Shown here: positions 34,836-43,142 of the stretch, piece by piece
How positions within the stretch are numbered: position 1 is the first letter of the stretch
Layout: each line of letters starts with the position of its first letter
From: Oscillatoria sp. FACHB-1406
Lineage (GTDB): Bacteria; Cyanobacteriota; Cyanobacteriia; Cyanobacteriales; Spirulinaceae
Direction of reading: 5' to 3'
Length of the DNA: 64,000 bases
Assembly: GCF_014698145.1 (NCBI RefSeq)
Contig: NZ_JACJSM010000021.1
Span: forward strand, 34,916 to 98,915
Program-made: the position numbers and the translations under genes
The notes under the pieces: model-generated
The model's database searches: none
The model's input: the letters and a program-made list of their open reading frames with translations, nothing else
What the model was told of the DNA's origin: nothing

Positions 34836-35210
34836 ATGACTTCAGTATCCCATCACCAACCCGTCATCATGCGTACAGAGCGAGGGCTGACAATTTCTGG
34901 CACTCGTATCACCCTCTACGATGTGATGGACTATCTAAAGGCTCAATATCCTTCAAAATTTATTTGCTCCTTATTCGATCTAACAGAGGAGCAGATTAAC
35001 GTTGCTTTATCCTATATTGAAGCAAATCGCCCTGAAGTTGAAGCAGAGTATCAACTGGTTCTAAAACAAGCTGAGGAAAATCGGCAATATTGGGAAGAGC
35101 GCAGTCGCGAACACCTTGCTCGTGCAGCAAAGAGATCTCCTCAGCCCGGTCAAGAAGCTCTTTGGGCAAAACTTCAAGCGCAGAAAGCTAGATATGAGCT
35201 AGAAGCATGA
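34836..35210 (+). CDS. DUF433 protein (orphan antitoxin-like)
   Basis: A 124-residue protein with a DUF433 domain (RTERGLTISGTRITLYDVMDYL, then LTEEQINVALSYIEANR), an MerR/winged-helix-like DNA-binding fold, followed by a charged helix (LKQAEENRQYWEERS). DUF433 proteins are often encoded before a DUF5615 PIN-like toxin; none is found here, so it appears orphaned. I chose the ATG at 34836 because GGAG lies 9 bases upstream; in-frame ATGs at 34788 and 34830 are alternatives. Confidence 0.8.
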   Translation: MTSVSHHQPVIMRTERGLTISGTRITLYDVMDYLKAQYPSKFICSLFDLTEEQINVALSYIEANRPEVEAEYQLVLKQAEENRQYWEERSREHLARAAKRSPQPGQEALWAKLQAQKARYELEA

Positions 35211-35286
35211 ACTTTTTAATCGACCATGTATAATAAATTAGTTGTTCTGGCTGGAATTAAATTTGTCAGGATATCGAGGTAATCCA

Positions 35287-35523
35287 ATGGTCAATGTAAC
35301 TGTTGATGAAATTCAGCGTGACCCATTAAAGTATCTTCAGCGTGTCGAGGCTGGTGAAGTTCTTATCATTACCCAGGCTAATAAACCGATCGCGGAACTT
35401 AGACCTATTACCAGTAATAAACAATTGCGACCATTTGGTTTATGTGCAGGCGAGTTTACCGTTCCAGATGATTTCGATGCTCCTTTGCCAGAAGAGCTTC
35501 TCAGTGTATTTGAGGGTCAATGA
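35287..35523 (+). CDS. Phd/YefM-type antitoxin
   Basis: A 78-residue protein beginning MVNVTVDEIQRDPLKYLQRV, with GEVLIITQANKPIAELRP, the DNA-binding core of Phd/YefM antitoxins, and a short acidic C-terminal tail (DDFDAPLPEELLSVF) that would cap a PIN toxin. GAGG lies 9 bases upstream of the ATG at 35287. Its stop overlaps the start of a truncated VapC frame, so it is now an antitoxin without an intact adjacent toxin. Confidence 0.85.
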   Translation: MVNVTVDEIQRDPLKYLQRVEAGEVLIITQANKPIAELRPITSNKQLRPFGLCAGEFTVPDDFDAPLPEELLSVFEGQ

Positions 35524-35580
35524 GAATTTTGCTCGATACGCATATCTTTTTGTGGTTCATCAGTTCGTGCCTACTCAGTG
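35520..35580 (+). pseudogene. Truncated VapC-type PIN toxin gene
   Basis: The frame overlapping the antitoxin stop reads MRILLDTHIFLWFISS, the first strand of a PIN domain with its catalytic Asp in LDTH. It then loses all similarity at about 35568, where a 42-bp repeat and a putA fragment take over. The first 41 bases of this junction (35511-35551) recur exactly at 36559-36599, so the toxin start was copied or cut more than once. Confidence 0.8.
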
Positions 35581-35595
35581 AGTGTCATGTAGTAG

Positions 35596-35637
35596 CATCG
35601 CGATCGCGTGCCACTACGCAAATCCCTGCGCGATCGC
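35596..35637. repeat. HIP1-embedded small dispersed repeat, copy 1
   Basis: CGCGATCGCGTGCCACTACG followed by CAAATCCCTGCGCGATCGC. Two further copies lie at 36527-36558 (cut short) and 36678-36719. Ends made of GCGATCGC are typical of small dispersed repeats that insert at HIP1 sites. Confidence 0.8.
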
Positions 35638-35641
35638 TCTC

Positions 35642-35697
35642 CCCGGCAACCCTTCGACGGTTTCAAACTTTCTGGGGGAGGTTCAAAAGCGGGCGGC
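35642..35697 (+). pseudogene. Fragment of a putA/aldehyde dehydrogenase 3' region
   Basis: This 56-bp stretch matches 31819-31874 inside putA with about six differences. In frame it reads RQPFDGFKLSGGGSKAGG against RQPFGGFKLSGVGSKAGG in PutA. It sits between a truncated vapC and a vapB gene, far from any reading context: a fossil of a second copy. Confidence 0.85.
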
Positions 35698-35762
35698 TTC
35701 TAGAGCTAGCGCTAAGAAAGCTATAATGATGCCATGTCGATCGCGTTTCCTAGGAGCCGTTT

Positions 35763-36029
35763 ATGAGTCAGCAGCTAACTCTAGAAATCAGCGATGAGGT
35801 CTACGCCGACCTACAGCGTAAAGCCAGTTCGGTGGGAATTTCTATAACGGAGTGGATAGTTACTGTTCTCAGCAGGCAGGGCAGGACGAGGCTGTCTCTA
35901 GAGCAGCAAGAGCAGGCACGGCAGAGGTTCAGAAGTCATGCAGGAGCAATCAGCTTAGGATACGCAACGGGTATAGATAACCAAGCCATTGATGCAGACC
36001 TCGCAAAAGCGTATGCCGATGAGTATTAA
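35763..36029 (+). CDS. vapB: VapB-type antitoxin
   Basis: An 88-residue protein: LTLEISDEVYADLQRKASSVGISITEWIV is a ribbon-helix-helix-like DNA-binding start. The C-terminal segment (GYATGIDNQAIDADLAKAYADEY) is the toxin-binding tail often seen with PIN toxins. A GGAG lies 11 bases upstream. It is followed 15 bases later by vapC. Confidence 0.82.
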   Translation: MSQQLTLEISDEVYADLQRKASSVGISITEWIVTVLSRQGRTRLSLEQQEQARQRFRSHAGAISLGYATGIDNQAIDADLAKAYADEY

Positions 36030-36044
36030 AACTGGAGTTGTGCT

Positions 36045-36449
36045 GTGCTTTTAGACACATCAGGCTTGCTGTGCTACCTGCATCGCGATGAGCCGCAGCA
36101 TGAGAAAGCCGTACAACTTATCCATGCTTCAAGCAATGGGCTTTTGACTCACGGTCATGTCCTGGCTGAATTGGTTGCTCTTGCACTGATTCGCCGCCTC
36201 CCTCGAGCTAAGGTTCTAGAGTTTGTAGTTGATTTAGTTGACAACCCAGATATTGAAACGGTCTGGGTTGATGAGCAACTGCACCGAGAAGCGATGCAAC
36301 TTTTGGTCGCTCGGCAGGACAAGGGGTATTCCTTATGCGATGCGGTCAGCTTTATCCTGATGCGCCAGTGTGGGATAACCGATGGATTGACAACAGATCG
36401 CCATTTTGAGCAGGAAGGGTTTGTTAGACTCTTGCCGCCAGCTAGCTAA
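36045..36449 (+). CDS. vapC: VapC-type PIN-domain ribonuclease toxin
   Basis: A 134-residue PIN domain with a GTG start. Conserved acidic residues are visible: Asp4 in LLDTSGLLCYL, Glu in HVLAELVAL, Asp in GYSLCDAVSF and Asp in LTTDRHFEQEGF. VapC toxins cut tRNA or rRNA and are blocked by VapB, encoded directly upstream. The pair appears intact, unlike the neighbouring truncated vapC. Confidence 0.9.
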   Translation: MLLDTSGLLCYLHRDEPQHEKAVQLIHASSNGLLTHGHVLAELVALALIRRLPRAKVLEFVVDLVDNPDIETVWVDEQLHREAMQLLVARQDKGYSLCDAVSFILMRQCGITDGLTTDRHFEQEGFVRLLPPAS

Positions 36450-36758
36450 TACCTCAGTGCCGCAGCGCAGTTTCAATTTTAGAGCAGAACGCAAAGGTCA
36501 TCGCTCTCCCTTAAGAACTCATTCAACATCGCGATCGCGTGCCACTACGCGAATCCCTTGAGGGTCAATGAGAATTTTGCTCGATACGCATATCTTTTTA
36601 ATGAGGCAGCTTCAACCTTTCACCTTAGAGCCTAAGTTACGAAAATCGCGATCGCTCTCCCTTAAGAACTCGTTCAACATCGCGATCGCGTACCACTACG
36701 CAAATCCCTGCGCGATCGCCTTGCCCATAATAATCTTAGCAGTTCTTATACACCTTTC
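36450..36758. repeat. Mosaic of duplicated toxin-antitoxin fragments and repeats
   Basis: A gene-less stretch assembled from copies: the CTCTCCCTTAAGAACTC block (36501 on), HIP1-embedded repeats (36527-36558, 36678-36719), a 41-bp exact copy of the antitoxin end and vapC start (36559-36599), and a second copy of the 34700 repeat (36601-36680). Short open frames here are accidental. Confidence 0.85.
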
Positions 36759-36998
36759 TCAGCTTTGATTATAGGCATCTAAAAACTCCTCTCTCGGCAG
36801 GCCAACCTGCGTACAAATAGCTCGAAGTGTTCCACTTTTAATCGCTGAGTGATTTGGCATCACTAAAGGCGTAACTGTTCCATCTTCATTCTTGCGTTGC
36901 ATCACAATATGTTCTCGCTCTCGAATCATCTCGAAGCCTAATAGCTCAAAGGCTTTAACAACCCGCTTTTTAGGTGCATCAACTGGAAACTTGGGCAT
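36759..36998 (-). CDS. hicA: HicA-type toxin
   Basis: A 79-residue protein: PKKRVVKAFELLGFEMIREREHIVM with the His-containing loop (EREHIVMQR) and VMPNHSAIKSGTLRAICTQ, the C-terminal helix of HicA. It is less like hicA at 32030 than that gene is to the canonical form. It follows a hicB-like gene on the minus strand with a one-base overlap, an antitoxin-first order. Confidence 0.85.
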   Translation of the reverse strand: MPKFPVDAPKKRVVKAFELLGFEMIREREHIVMQRKNEDGTVTPLVMPNHSAIKSGTLRAICTQVGLPREEFLDAYNQS

Positions 36999-37219
36999 TA
37001 AAGGGCGACTCCTGCCTCAGTAATGAATACTTCAACTGAGAGAATCTCTTCTAATAATTCTTTACCAAATATCTCGATATAACAAGCAATTGCCGATTTG
37101 ACATCTGACAGAGCTTCCTCATAAGTGTTGCCTTGACCGACAATCGCACCAACAACACCAATGGGATAAGCAACATATCCATCAGAATGTTTTTCAATCA
37201 CTATCTTTAATTGATTCAT
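36998..37219 (-). CDS. hicB: HicB-type antitoxin
   Basis: A 73-residue protein: LKIVIEKHSDGYVAYPIG, then GQGNTYEEALSDVKSAIACYIE, the HicB core strands and helix. The ATG at 37219 is preferred because the fold begins there; an upstream ATG at 37243 adds eight residues. Together with the next gene it forms a compact hicBA pair, the fourth toxin-antitoxin module of the island that still looks complete. Confidence 0.85.
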   Translation of the reverse strand: MNQLKIVIEKHSDGYVAYPIGVVGAIVGQGNTYEEALSDVKSAIACYIEIFGKELLEEILSVEVFITEAGVAL

Positions 37220-37492
37220 TGATTTTTTCAACAACAGGAGCAAGTTGATTGCCTCTAAGTCACGAAAAGATTTGACATTTTGAGTGTCTTAATTATAACT
37301 TAAGTTCCTCGCTCTAATTACCCACCCAGGCGTTGCCGAATCTCTTCCAACAATGTTCCCTCTGGATTAGCGTCGGTTTGTTGGGAGCGATTTTAAACAA
37401 AGTTTGACAGGTTTAACTCCTTTTTAGATGACCTATACATGAATGTACTGATTTAGGGCTGGTGGGTGCTGCTCCATGCTACAAAATTAATC

Positions 37493-37522
37493 TGTAGAGA
37501 CGTTGTATACAACGTCTCTACA
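37493..37522. repeat. Perfect 30-bp palindrome
   Basis: TGTAGAGACGTTGTA followed immediately by its exact inverse complement. The identical 30-mer lies at 61696-61725, and a related interrupted form at 40481-40507. The other visible feature of the 400-base gap from hicB to the GH3 gene is the 30-bp repeat at 37578-37607 (GGTGCGTTACGCTTCGCTAA...), also present at 60944-60973 and, inverted, at 60757-60786. Confidence 0.95.
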
Positions 37523-37620
37523 GGCGATTTGTTCTTTCTTAAGTCAGTGCCATTCACCTATACATTGATGGAAGAGTGGTGCGTTACGCTTCGCTAACAC
37601 ACCCTACGGAGTTTTAACTG

Positions 37621-39003
37621 CTAAAGCCGCGTTTTCCCCTCCAATCTTGCCCCACTTTGTCGCAATTTCTCTTCGCTCAACTTCCCCTGCTTCTGGGCTT
37701 CTAACAATGCCTTCATCGCCGGATAATATAAGTCTTTATCGTAGGCAATTAGAATCAAATCGACTCCCGCATTGAGAGCGTAAATTGTCGCGTTTTTGAA
37801 ACCATAGCGGCTATGATAAACGGCGTACATACTAAAGTCATCGGTAATCAAAATTCCGTCGTGCTGCCATCGATCGCGCAAAACCCCAGAAATCACTTTT
37901 GAGGAGAAGGAAACGGGATAGTTGGGGTCGAGTTGCGCTAAGATGGGATGCCCGAGCATGGTAAGGGCTGGGCTGTTTTTCAAAACTTCTCGGAAGGGAA
38001 CCCAATCTTCGGCTTCGAGTTCCGCGATCGCGGTTTCTAAAACTGCACTATTGAGATGAGTATCTTCAGTTACTCTCCCTAAACCGGGGAAATGTTTGAG
38101 CGTACAATAGACGTTCTGTTGCAACAATCCCTCGCAATAGCTTTTGGCAGCGCGAGAAACTACGGCGCGATCGCGGGAAATGGCGCGGCGATAAATTAAG
38201 GAGAAGCGATCGCGCGGATTGATAATCTTATGGTTAAGATCGACGACGGGCGCAAAGTTTAGATTAATCCCTAATTCGGCTAATTCTTTGCCCTGCTGCG
38301 TGGCATAATCGAAGGCAGCTTTTTCTTGCTGGGCGGGCGTTTTGGCTTCGGCAATCGCAGCGGAAAGTTGAGGTAGCTTGCTGAGAGGTGGCGAGAGACG
38401 AGAGACGATTCCGCCTTCTTGGTCGGTGGCAATCCAGAGGGGAGATAAGTTCTGTTGTTTGCGGATATTTTGAAGGGTTTGAATTTCTTGCTGAATTTCA
38501 GCTTTGGTTTTGCCCTCAATGTTTCTTCGGGTTATGAAAATTCCCGCGATCGCGCGTTTTTCCACCAGCGCCCGCACTTCCTCAACCTTGCGATAGCCAA
38601 CGATGAAATGTTCCCCTAATCGTTCCACTTGTGACGCTTCAGCGCTTAAAACCGCTCGTTTTTCGGATTGAAGTTGGGCGGTGAAAGCGAGCAAAATTGA
38701 GAGTCCGGCTGCGGTTAAAACCAGGATCGAAATCTTTAAAATTCGTGCTTTTAAATTGGGGCTTGAAAAGCGTGCAAGTTGTGCTATGATAATAATTAAA
38801 CTTAGGGCAGCTATGGCCCAAAAAATTTCCCAACGGATACCGGCACACAGCGGCGATCGCCAATTGGCTGCAATCCCCAACGAAACCACGGCATACAGTA
38901 GTTGTAGGACTTGCAGCAGGATTCCCCCCAACCGCCGCAACTTAAACCAAAGCGCGTCCGACACCCAAAAACTCCCGCACGCTTCGCAAATATGTCGCCG
39001 CAT
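37621..39003 (-). CDS. Glycoside hydrolase family 3 (NagZ-like), membrane-associated
   Basis: A 460-residue protein. Three hydrophobic segments occupy about residues 28-118; the GH3 barrel starts near 130 (EHFIVGYRKVEEVRALVEK). Characteristic elements are LWIATDQEGGIVSRL, LNFAPVVDLN, KHFPGLGRVTEDTH and the nucleophile-type ILITDDFSMYAV. NagZ-type enzymes remove N-acetylglucosamine during peptidoglycan recycling and are normally cytoplasmic and soluble; a membrane leader is unusual. The start is uncertain: ATG 39003 overlaps the hydrolase gene by 62 bases, and a TTG at 38940, just after that gene's stop, is an alternative. Confidence 0.8.
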   Translation of the reverse strand: MRRHICEACGSFWVSDALWFKLRRLGGILLQVLQLLYAVVSLGIAANWRSPLCAGIRWEIFWAIAALSLIIIIAQLARFSSPNLKARILKISILVLTAAGLSILLAFTAQLQSEKRAVLSAEASQVERLGEHFIVGYRKVEEVRALVEKRAIAGIFITRRNIEGKTKAEIQQEIQTLQNIRKQQNLSPLWIATDQEGGIVSRLSPPLSKLPQLSAAIAEAKTPAQQEKAAFDYATQQGKELAELGINLNFAPVVDLNHKIINPRDRFSLIYRRAISRDRAVVSRAAKSYCEGLLQQNVYCTLKHFPGLGRVTEDTHLNSAVLETAIAELEAEDWVPFREVLKNSPALTMLGHPILAQLDPNYPVSFSSKVISGVLRDRWQHDGILITDDFSMYAVYHSRYGFKNATIYALNAGVDLILIAYDKDLYYPAMKALLEAQKQGKLSEEKLRQSGARLEGKTRL

Positions 39004-39802
39004 CTTCTAGCATGGGAAAATGCCCGGTTTTAGGAATTTCGCAATACTCGATCTTCTCGTTCAACTCCGCCGCTTTTCTGCCCATTTCTGGCGGAATAAT
39101 CTTATCTTTCTCGCCGCTAATTAACAGCGTCGGCATGGGTAAGCGGCTGAATTTTTCCGGCATAATTTCTACCGCCCTTTGGTTGACGCAGGTAAAAATC
39201 GTTTCCAGGGCAGCTTCGCGATCGGCCAGAAGATAATCTTCTAAAAAAGCGCGTTTATCCGGCTTGGGGATGGGGCGATGTAAAAACCGCGCCATAAACA
39301 TTTGCTCGGTAAACGGAACTTTCATCAACCAGTTATAGCGGAATTTCACCACGTAACCGCCAAACTGATAAAAGGCGGCAAACGCTTTCTCGTCGTACTC
39401 AAAAATGCCGGTACAATTGAGAATCGCGCGATCGCACTTTTCCGGGTATAAGTTGAGGAATAAGACGGCAACGGAAGCGCCCATCGAATGCGCGTTGAGG
39501 ATGGCGCGATCGAGGTTTAATTCTGCCATTAACGCCGCTAAATCTTCGGCGTATTCTTCCAGTTCGTAGCTCAATTCTAAAGGCGTTTGCGGCAGACGAG
39601 AACGCCCAAAACCGCGTAAATCGTAGAGCAAACAATTAAACTCATCCGAAAGCGCGATCGCGGTATTACGCCAATAACGAGCGGAACCTCCCCAACCGTG
39701 CAAAAAAATCATTACGGGGAGATTGCGGGTGCGATCGCCGATCCATTCGTAATAATGCTCGACACCGCGTACTAAAATTAAAGAAGGAGAAGGAACTTGC
39801 AT
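38942..39802 (-). CDS. Alpha/beta-fold hydrolase
   Basis: A 286-residue hydrolase with oxyanion segment FLHGWGGSARYWRN, nucleophile elbow NAHSMGASVA (Ser near 103), acid Asp near LLISGEKDKIIPPE, and catalytic His in KTGHFPMLED. The fold covers esterases, haloperoxidases and C-C hydrolases; the substrate is unknown. It is followed by the GH3 gene on the same strand with an overlap or direct abutment, so the two are probably co-translated. Confidence 0.88.
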   Translation of the reverse strand: MQVPSPSLILVRGVEHYYEWIGDRTRNLPVMIFLHGWGGSARYWRNTAIALSDEFNCLLYDLRGFGRSRLPQTPLELSYELEEYAEDLAALMAELNLDRAILNAHSMGASVAVLFLNLYPEKCDRAILNCTGIFEYDEKAFAAFYQFGGYVVKFRYNWLMKVPFTEQMFMARFLHRPIPKPDKRAFLEDYLLADREAALETIFTCVNQRAVEIMPEKFSRLPMPTLLISGEKDKIIPPEMGRKAAELNEKIEYCEIPKTGHFPMLEDAATYLRSVREFLGVGRALV

Positions 39803-39826
39803 TTTCCTGAATGCCGAATGTTTCTC

Positions 39827-40414
39827 TCATTGCAAACTTTTAAAAAATTCTCGTACTGCCGTTGGTTGATTATCGGGTTGTACGAAATTCGCCAGAATAT
39901 TCAAGTCCAGATCGGGTAAAAATTTACTTTTTTCAGAGGTATTATAAGTTCCTCCTTGTAAGCAATAAAGAGAAAACTTTCCTTGCTGCCAAAACCAAAC
40001 TTCCTTCACGCCTAACCCCAAATAAACTTGCAATTTATTGAGTCCACCGCTCGTTACAATGACTTCTAGCGCAAAATCGGGAATATTTTTTAAATCTCCC
40101 ACGCAGTAACATTCATCGGGTTCCAATCCTCGTGCTTCTGCCTCATTGCGGTAGGTTGTCGAACCGCAACCGTGAAGATCGAGATTCCGAGCTAAAGCGT
40201 AAGTTTCTAAAAGGCGACCGATAATCGTTTTCTCGCGCTCGTGCTGGGGAGAAAGAATCATAATTTCTAGAAATTCTTGGCAATAGGTGAGGCGTAACCC
40301 CGGTACATCTTCGAGGACGCGATCGAGATCTATATATTGTTGCCAATTAATATCGTTTAGAATCAGATGCCTATCGGTCTGACTGTCCTGTTTTTCAAGG
40401 AGTTCGAGGTTCAT
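39827..40414 (-). CDS. Uma2 family (DUF820) putative nuclease
   Basis: A 195-residue protein of a family greatly expanded in cyanobacteria. The restriction-endonuclease-like core is visible: LTYCQEFLEIMILSPQHE, then DECYCVGDLKNIPDFALEV and GLNKLQVYLGLGVKEVWFW, with the D...EhK-type acidic arrangement. Family members are called endonucleases by fold; biological roles are unknown. It stands 24 bases upstream of the hydrolase gene on the same strand. Confidence 0.88.
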   Translation of the reverse strand: MNLELLEKQDSQTDRHLILNDINWQQYIDLDRVLEDVPGLRLTYCQEFLEIMILSPQHEREKTIIGRLLETYALARNLDLHGCGSTTYRNEAEARGLEPDECYCVGDLKNIPDFALEVIVTSGGLNKLQVYLGLGVKEVWFWQQGKFSLYCLQGGTYNTSEKSKFLPDLDLNILANFVQPDNQPTAVREFFKSLQ

Positions 40415-40480
40415 ATCCGTTTTATAAAATTAAGAATAAAACCGTTAATCGACACTCGATAAATTTATTTTTAATAGAGG

Positions 40481-40507
40481 TAGAGACGTTGACTGGCAAC
40501 GTCTCTA
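40481..40507. repeat. Hairpin downstream of clpX (variant of the 30-bp palindrome)
   Basis: TAGAGACGTTG and CAACGTCTCTA form an 11-bp perfect stem with loop ACTGG, 25 bases past the clpX stop. No T-tract follows on the clpX strand, so it is a dispersed repeat that may stabilise the mRNA end rather than a classical terminator. Confidence 0.75.
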
Positions 40508-40531
40508 TCATGCGGTTCTCAATTCACTCAA

Positions 40532-41872
40532 TTACGCAGATTCCGGACGCATCGAAGATGGATGTAGCAATAACTCTGCCGTCGATCGCTTCTCGACCAT
40601 TTCCGGGGTAATCGAACAGCGGCGCACGTCCTTGCGCGAGGGCAACTCGTACATCACATCGAGCATCAACTCTTCAACGATACTGCGTAACGCCCGCGCT
40701 CCGGTTTTGCGCCGATAAGCTTCCCGAGCGATCGCGCGTACTGCATCCGGGCGAAACTCCAGTTGTACGTTGTCCATCTTCAACAACTTCTGATACTGCT
40801 TCACCAGTGCATTGCGCGGTTTTGTCAAAATTTCCACTAGCGCATCTTCATCCAGCGGCTCGAGAATCGCCACCATTGGCATCCGTCCGATAAACTCCGG
40901 AATCACGCCAAACTTAACCAAATCGTCCGGTTCCAGTTGCGAGAGGGCATTCACCGCACGCTGTTCGCGCGATTGGACTTCACCCGGACGCACGAAACCC
41001 ATCGACTTTTGACCGACGCGGCGATCGACAATCTTATCCAATCCGACAAACGCACCGCCGCAAATAAACAGAATATTGCTGGTATCGATCTGAATGCAAT
41101 CTTGGTAGGGATGCTTGCGCCCGCCTTGGGGTGGTACATTCGCGATCGTTCCTTCCAACATCTTCAACAGCGCTTGCTGTACGCCTTCGCCGGAGACATC
41201 GCGGGTAATCGAAGGATTCTCGCTCTTGCGGGCAATTTTATCGATTTCGTCGATATAAATAATGCCCCGCTGCGCCTCCTCAACATCCAAGTCCGCCACT
41301 TGCAACAGGCGCAATAAAATATTCTCAACATCTTCGCCCACGTAACCCGCTTCCGTCAGCGTCGTTGCATCGGCTACGGCAAACGGCACATCGAGAATCT
41401 TCGCCAAGGTTTGCGCGAGAAGCGTTTTACCCGAACCCGTCGGCCCGATCAGCAAAATATTTGACTTTTGCAGTTCGATCGCGTCCTCGCCATTCACCTT
41501 ACCATTTTGCTTGCTCTGCAAGTAGCTAAGCCGCTTGTAATGGTTGTATACCGCCACCGACAGCACTTTCTTCGCTTCGTCCTGCCCGATCGCATATTCA
41601 TCGAGATATTGCTTGATTTCCGTCGGTTTGGGAATCTGGTTAAAGGTCAAGCGTTCTGGCTGAGCGCGACGTTTGGGCGGTCGTTCCTCGGAACGCGCTA
41701 CAGGTTGAGGCACCGGACTCGAGGAATCGATCAACTCCTCATCTAAGATCTCGTTGCATAACTCGACGCATTCATCGCAGATATAAACGCCGGGACCGGC
41801 GATTAATTTGCGGACTTGCTCTTGAGATTTACCGCAGAAAGAGCATTTCAGATGGGAGTCGTATTTTGGCAT
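40532..41872 (-). CDS. clpX: ATP-dependent Clp protease ATP-binding subunit ClpX
   Basis: A 446-residue AAA+ unfoldase. The N-terminal zinc-binding domain has CSFCGKS and ICDECVELC. Then come Walker [13 protein letters not shown], Walker [12 protein letters not shown], the pore loop GYVGEDVE, and the ClpP-docking IGF-type loop IPEFIGRMP region. It recognises tagged proteins, unfolds them and feeds ClpP. The gene lies 11 bases downstream of clpP on the same strand, a typical clpP-clpX operon. Confidence 0.97.
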   Translation of the reverse strand: MPKYDSHLKCSFCGKSQEQVRKLIAGPGVYICDECVELCNEILDEELIDSSSPVPQPVARSEERPPKRRAQPERLTFNQIPKPTEIKQYLDEYAIGQDEAKKVLSVAVYNHYKRLSYLQSKQNGKVNGEDAIELQKSNILLIGPTGSGKTLLAQTLAKILDVPFAVADATTLTEAGYVGEDVENILLRLLQVADLDVEEAQRGIIYIDEIDKIARKSENPSITRDVSGEGVQQALLKMLEGTIANVPPQGGRKHPYQDCIQIDTSNILFICGGAFVGLDKIVDRRVGQKSMGFVRPGEVQSREQRAVNALSQLEPDDLVKFGVIPEFIGRMPMVAILEPLDEDALVEILTKPRNALVKQYQKLLKMDNVQLEFRPDAVRAIAREAYRRKTGARALRSIVEELMLDVMYELPSRKDVRRCSITPEMVEKRSTAELLLHPSSMRPESA

Positions 41873-41883
41873 AGGTTGACCTC

Positions 41884-42594
41884 TTAGTTCGCTGAAGGAG
41901 TGCCGACTTGAGTTAAGGGCTTGGACGTTCTTTCGATAACGCGATCGATCAAGCCGTATTCGGCTGATTCTCGAGCGGACATAAAGAAGTCGCGTTCGGT
42001 ATCAGCAGCAATTTTATCGAAAGGTTGTCCGGTATGGGCTGCCAAAAGTTCGTTGAGTTGCTGCTTGATATAGAGAATTTCTTTAGCTTGAATCTCAATA
42101 TCAGCGGCTTGACCTTGCGCGCCTCCAAGCGGTTGGTGGATCATGATTCGCGCGCTGGGGAGTGCCATGCGCTTGCCTTTCGTACCGCCGCTGAGGAGGA
42201 ACGCGCCCATACTTGCCGCCAGCCCGAAGCAAATGGTTACGACATCGGGACGAATTTGCTGCATGGTATCGTAAATCGCCATCCCCGCATAAACCGAACC
42301 GCCGGGAGAATTGATATACAATTGAATATCCTTCTCCGGGTCTTCAGCTTCAAGAAATAGCAGTTGCGCCACGATCGAATCGGAAACGGCATCGTTAACT
42401 TCGCTTCCTAAAAAAACGATCCGCTCGCGCAGCAGCCGAGAATAAATATCAAACGCTCGCTCGCCCATTCCCGACTGTTCGATGACCATTGGCACGATGG
42501 CGCGAGTCTCGGAGGTAATCGGAAGGCCCGAGGCACTCTCGATACAGTATGGGGAATGACTGATTAACGAGCGATCGGTCGCAGATTGGATCAT
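41884..42594 (-). CDS. clpP: ATP-dependent Clp protease proteolytic subunit ClpP
   Basis: A 236-residue serine protease. Catalytic Ser in [14 protein letters not shown], His in [11 protein letters not shown], and Asp in [11 protein letters not shown] are all present, so it is an active ClpP and not the inactive ClpR of cyanobacteria. About 35 residues precede the usual [10 protein letters not shown] start, a likely propeptide. I chose ATG 42594; an ATG at 42609 adds five residues. It is co-transcribed with clpX. Confidence 0.95.
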   Translation of the reverse strand: MIQSATDRSLISHSPYCIESASGLPITSETRAIVPMVIEQSGMGERAFDIYSRLLRERIVFLGSEVNDAVSDSIVAQLLFLEAEDPEKDIQLYINSPGGSVYAGMAIYDTMQQIRPDVVTICFGLAASMGAFLLSGGTKGKRMALPSARIMIHQPLGGAQGQAADIEIQAKEILYIKQQLNELLAAHTGQPFDKIAADTERDFFMSARESAEYGLIDRVIERTSKPLTQVGTPSAN

Positions 42595-42967
42595 AAAGCG
42601 CTGGCACAAAGGGTTATATCGAGAGGGTTTGGGTGAATTTTAAAAGCGACCGCATTCAGTCGATTTTTGGGGTTCTGCCCATTCCCCATTGCTCTTATTA
42701 ATTATTATGCCCTAAGTTTTAAGCTTCAGGGTGGCGAGCGCACTAGATTTACGCCCGATCTGCCCTCTGCCCGAAAAAAACCGCGATCGCGCCCAACTTC
42801 AATTAAAATCCGATTTGCCCGTCCAAAAAGCGCGCTTCTCCCTCGAGTTGGAACCCTTGTTGCCCTACCTTCAGTTAAGCGATCGCGCTCGCCCGCTCCC
42901 ATCGCGCAAAAGCACTACAATAAGCATTACTAACCTCGGCAAGCTTAAAATTGCGAGCAGGGGGAAC

Positions 42968-43136
42968 GGGGGAATGGTGAATTATGAATGATGAGTGATG
43001 AATTATGAATGGTGAGTGGTGAGTAATGAATTATGAGGGGGGATGGGGTGACGAGGGGACGGGGGGACGAATTATGAGTAGTGAGTGATAATTACGAACT
43101 ACGAACTACGAATTACGAATTACGAATTACGAATTA
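42968..43136. repeat. Heptanucleotide repeat arrays upstream of mnmG
   Basis: Positions 42968-43037 nearly duplicate 24665-24734. After a G-rich spacer, 43089-43136 holds six or seven head-to-tail GAACTAC/GAATTAC units ending 6 bases before the mnmG ATG, the inverse of the array at 25436. The rest of the 548-base gap (42595-42967) has a HIP1-rich stretch with no convincing gene; promoters for clpP and mnmG must lie here. Confidence 0.85.
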
Positions 43137-43142
43137 CAAACT

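Noticed and set aside
36568..36768. Open frame beginning MRILLDTHIFL as a second vapC
   Set aside because: Only the first strand of the PIN domain is present; the rest is repeat sequence.
42731..42991. 86-codon open frame upstream of mnmG
   Set aside because: It ends inside a heptamer repeat and has no motif or ribosome site. A small real protein cannot be fully excluded.
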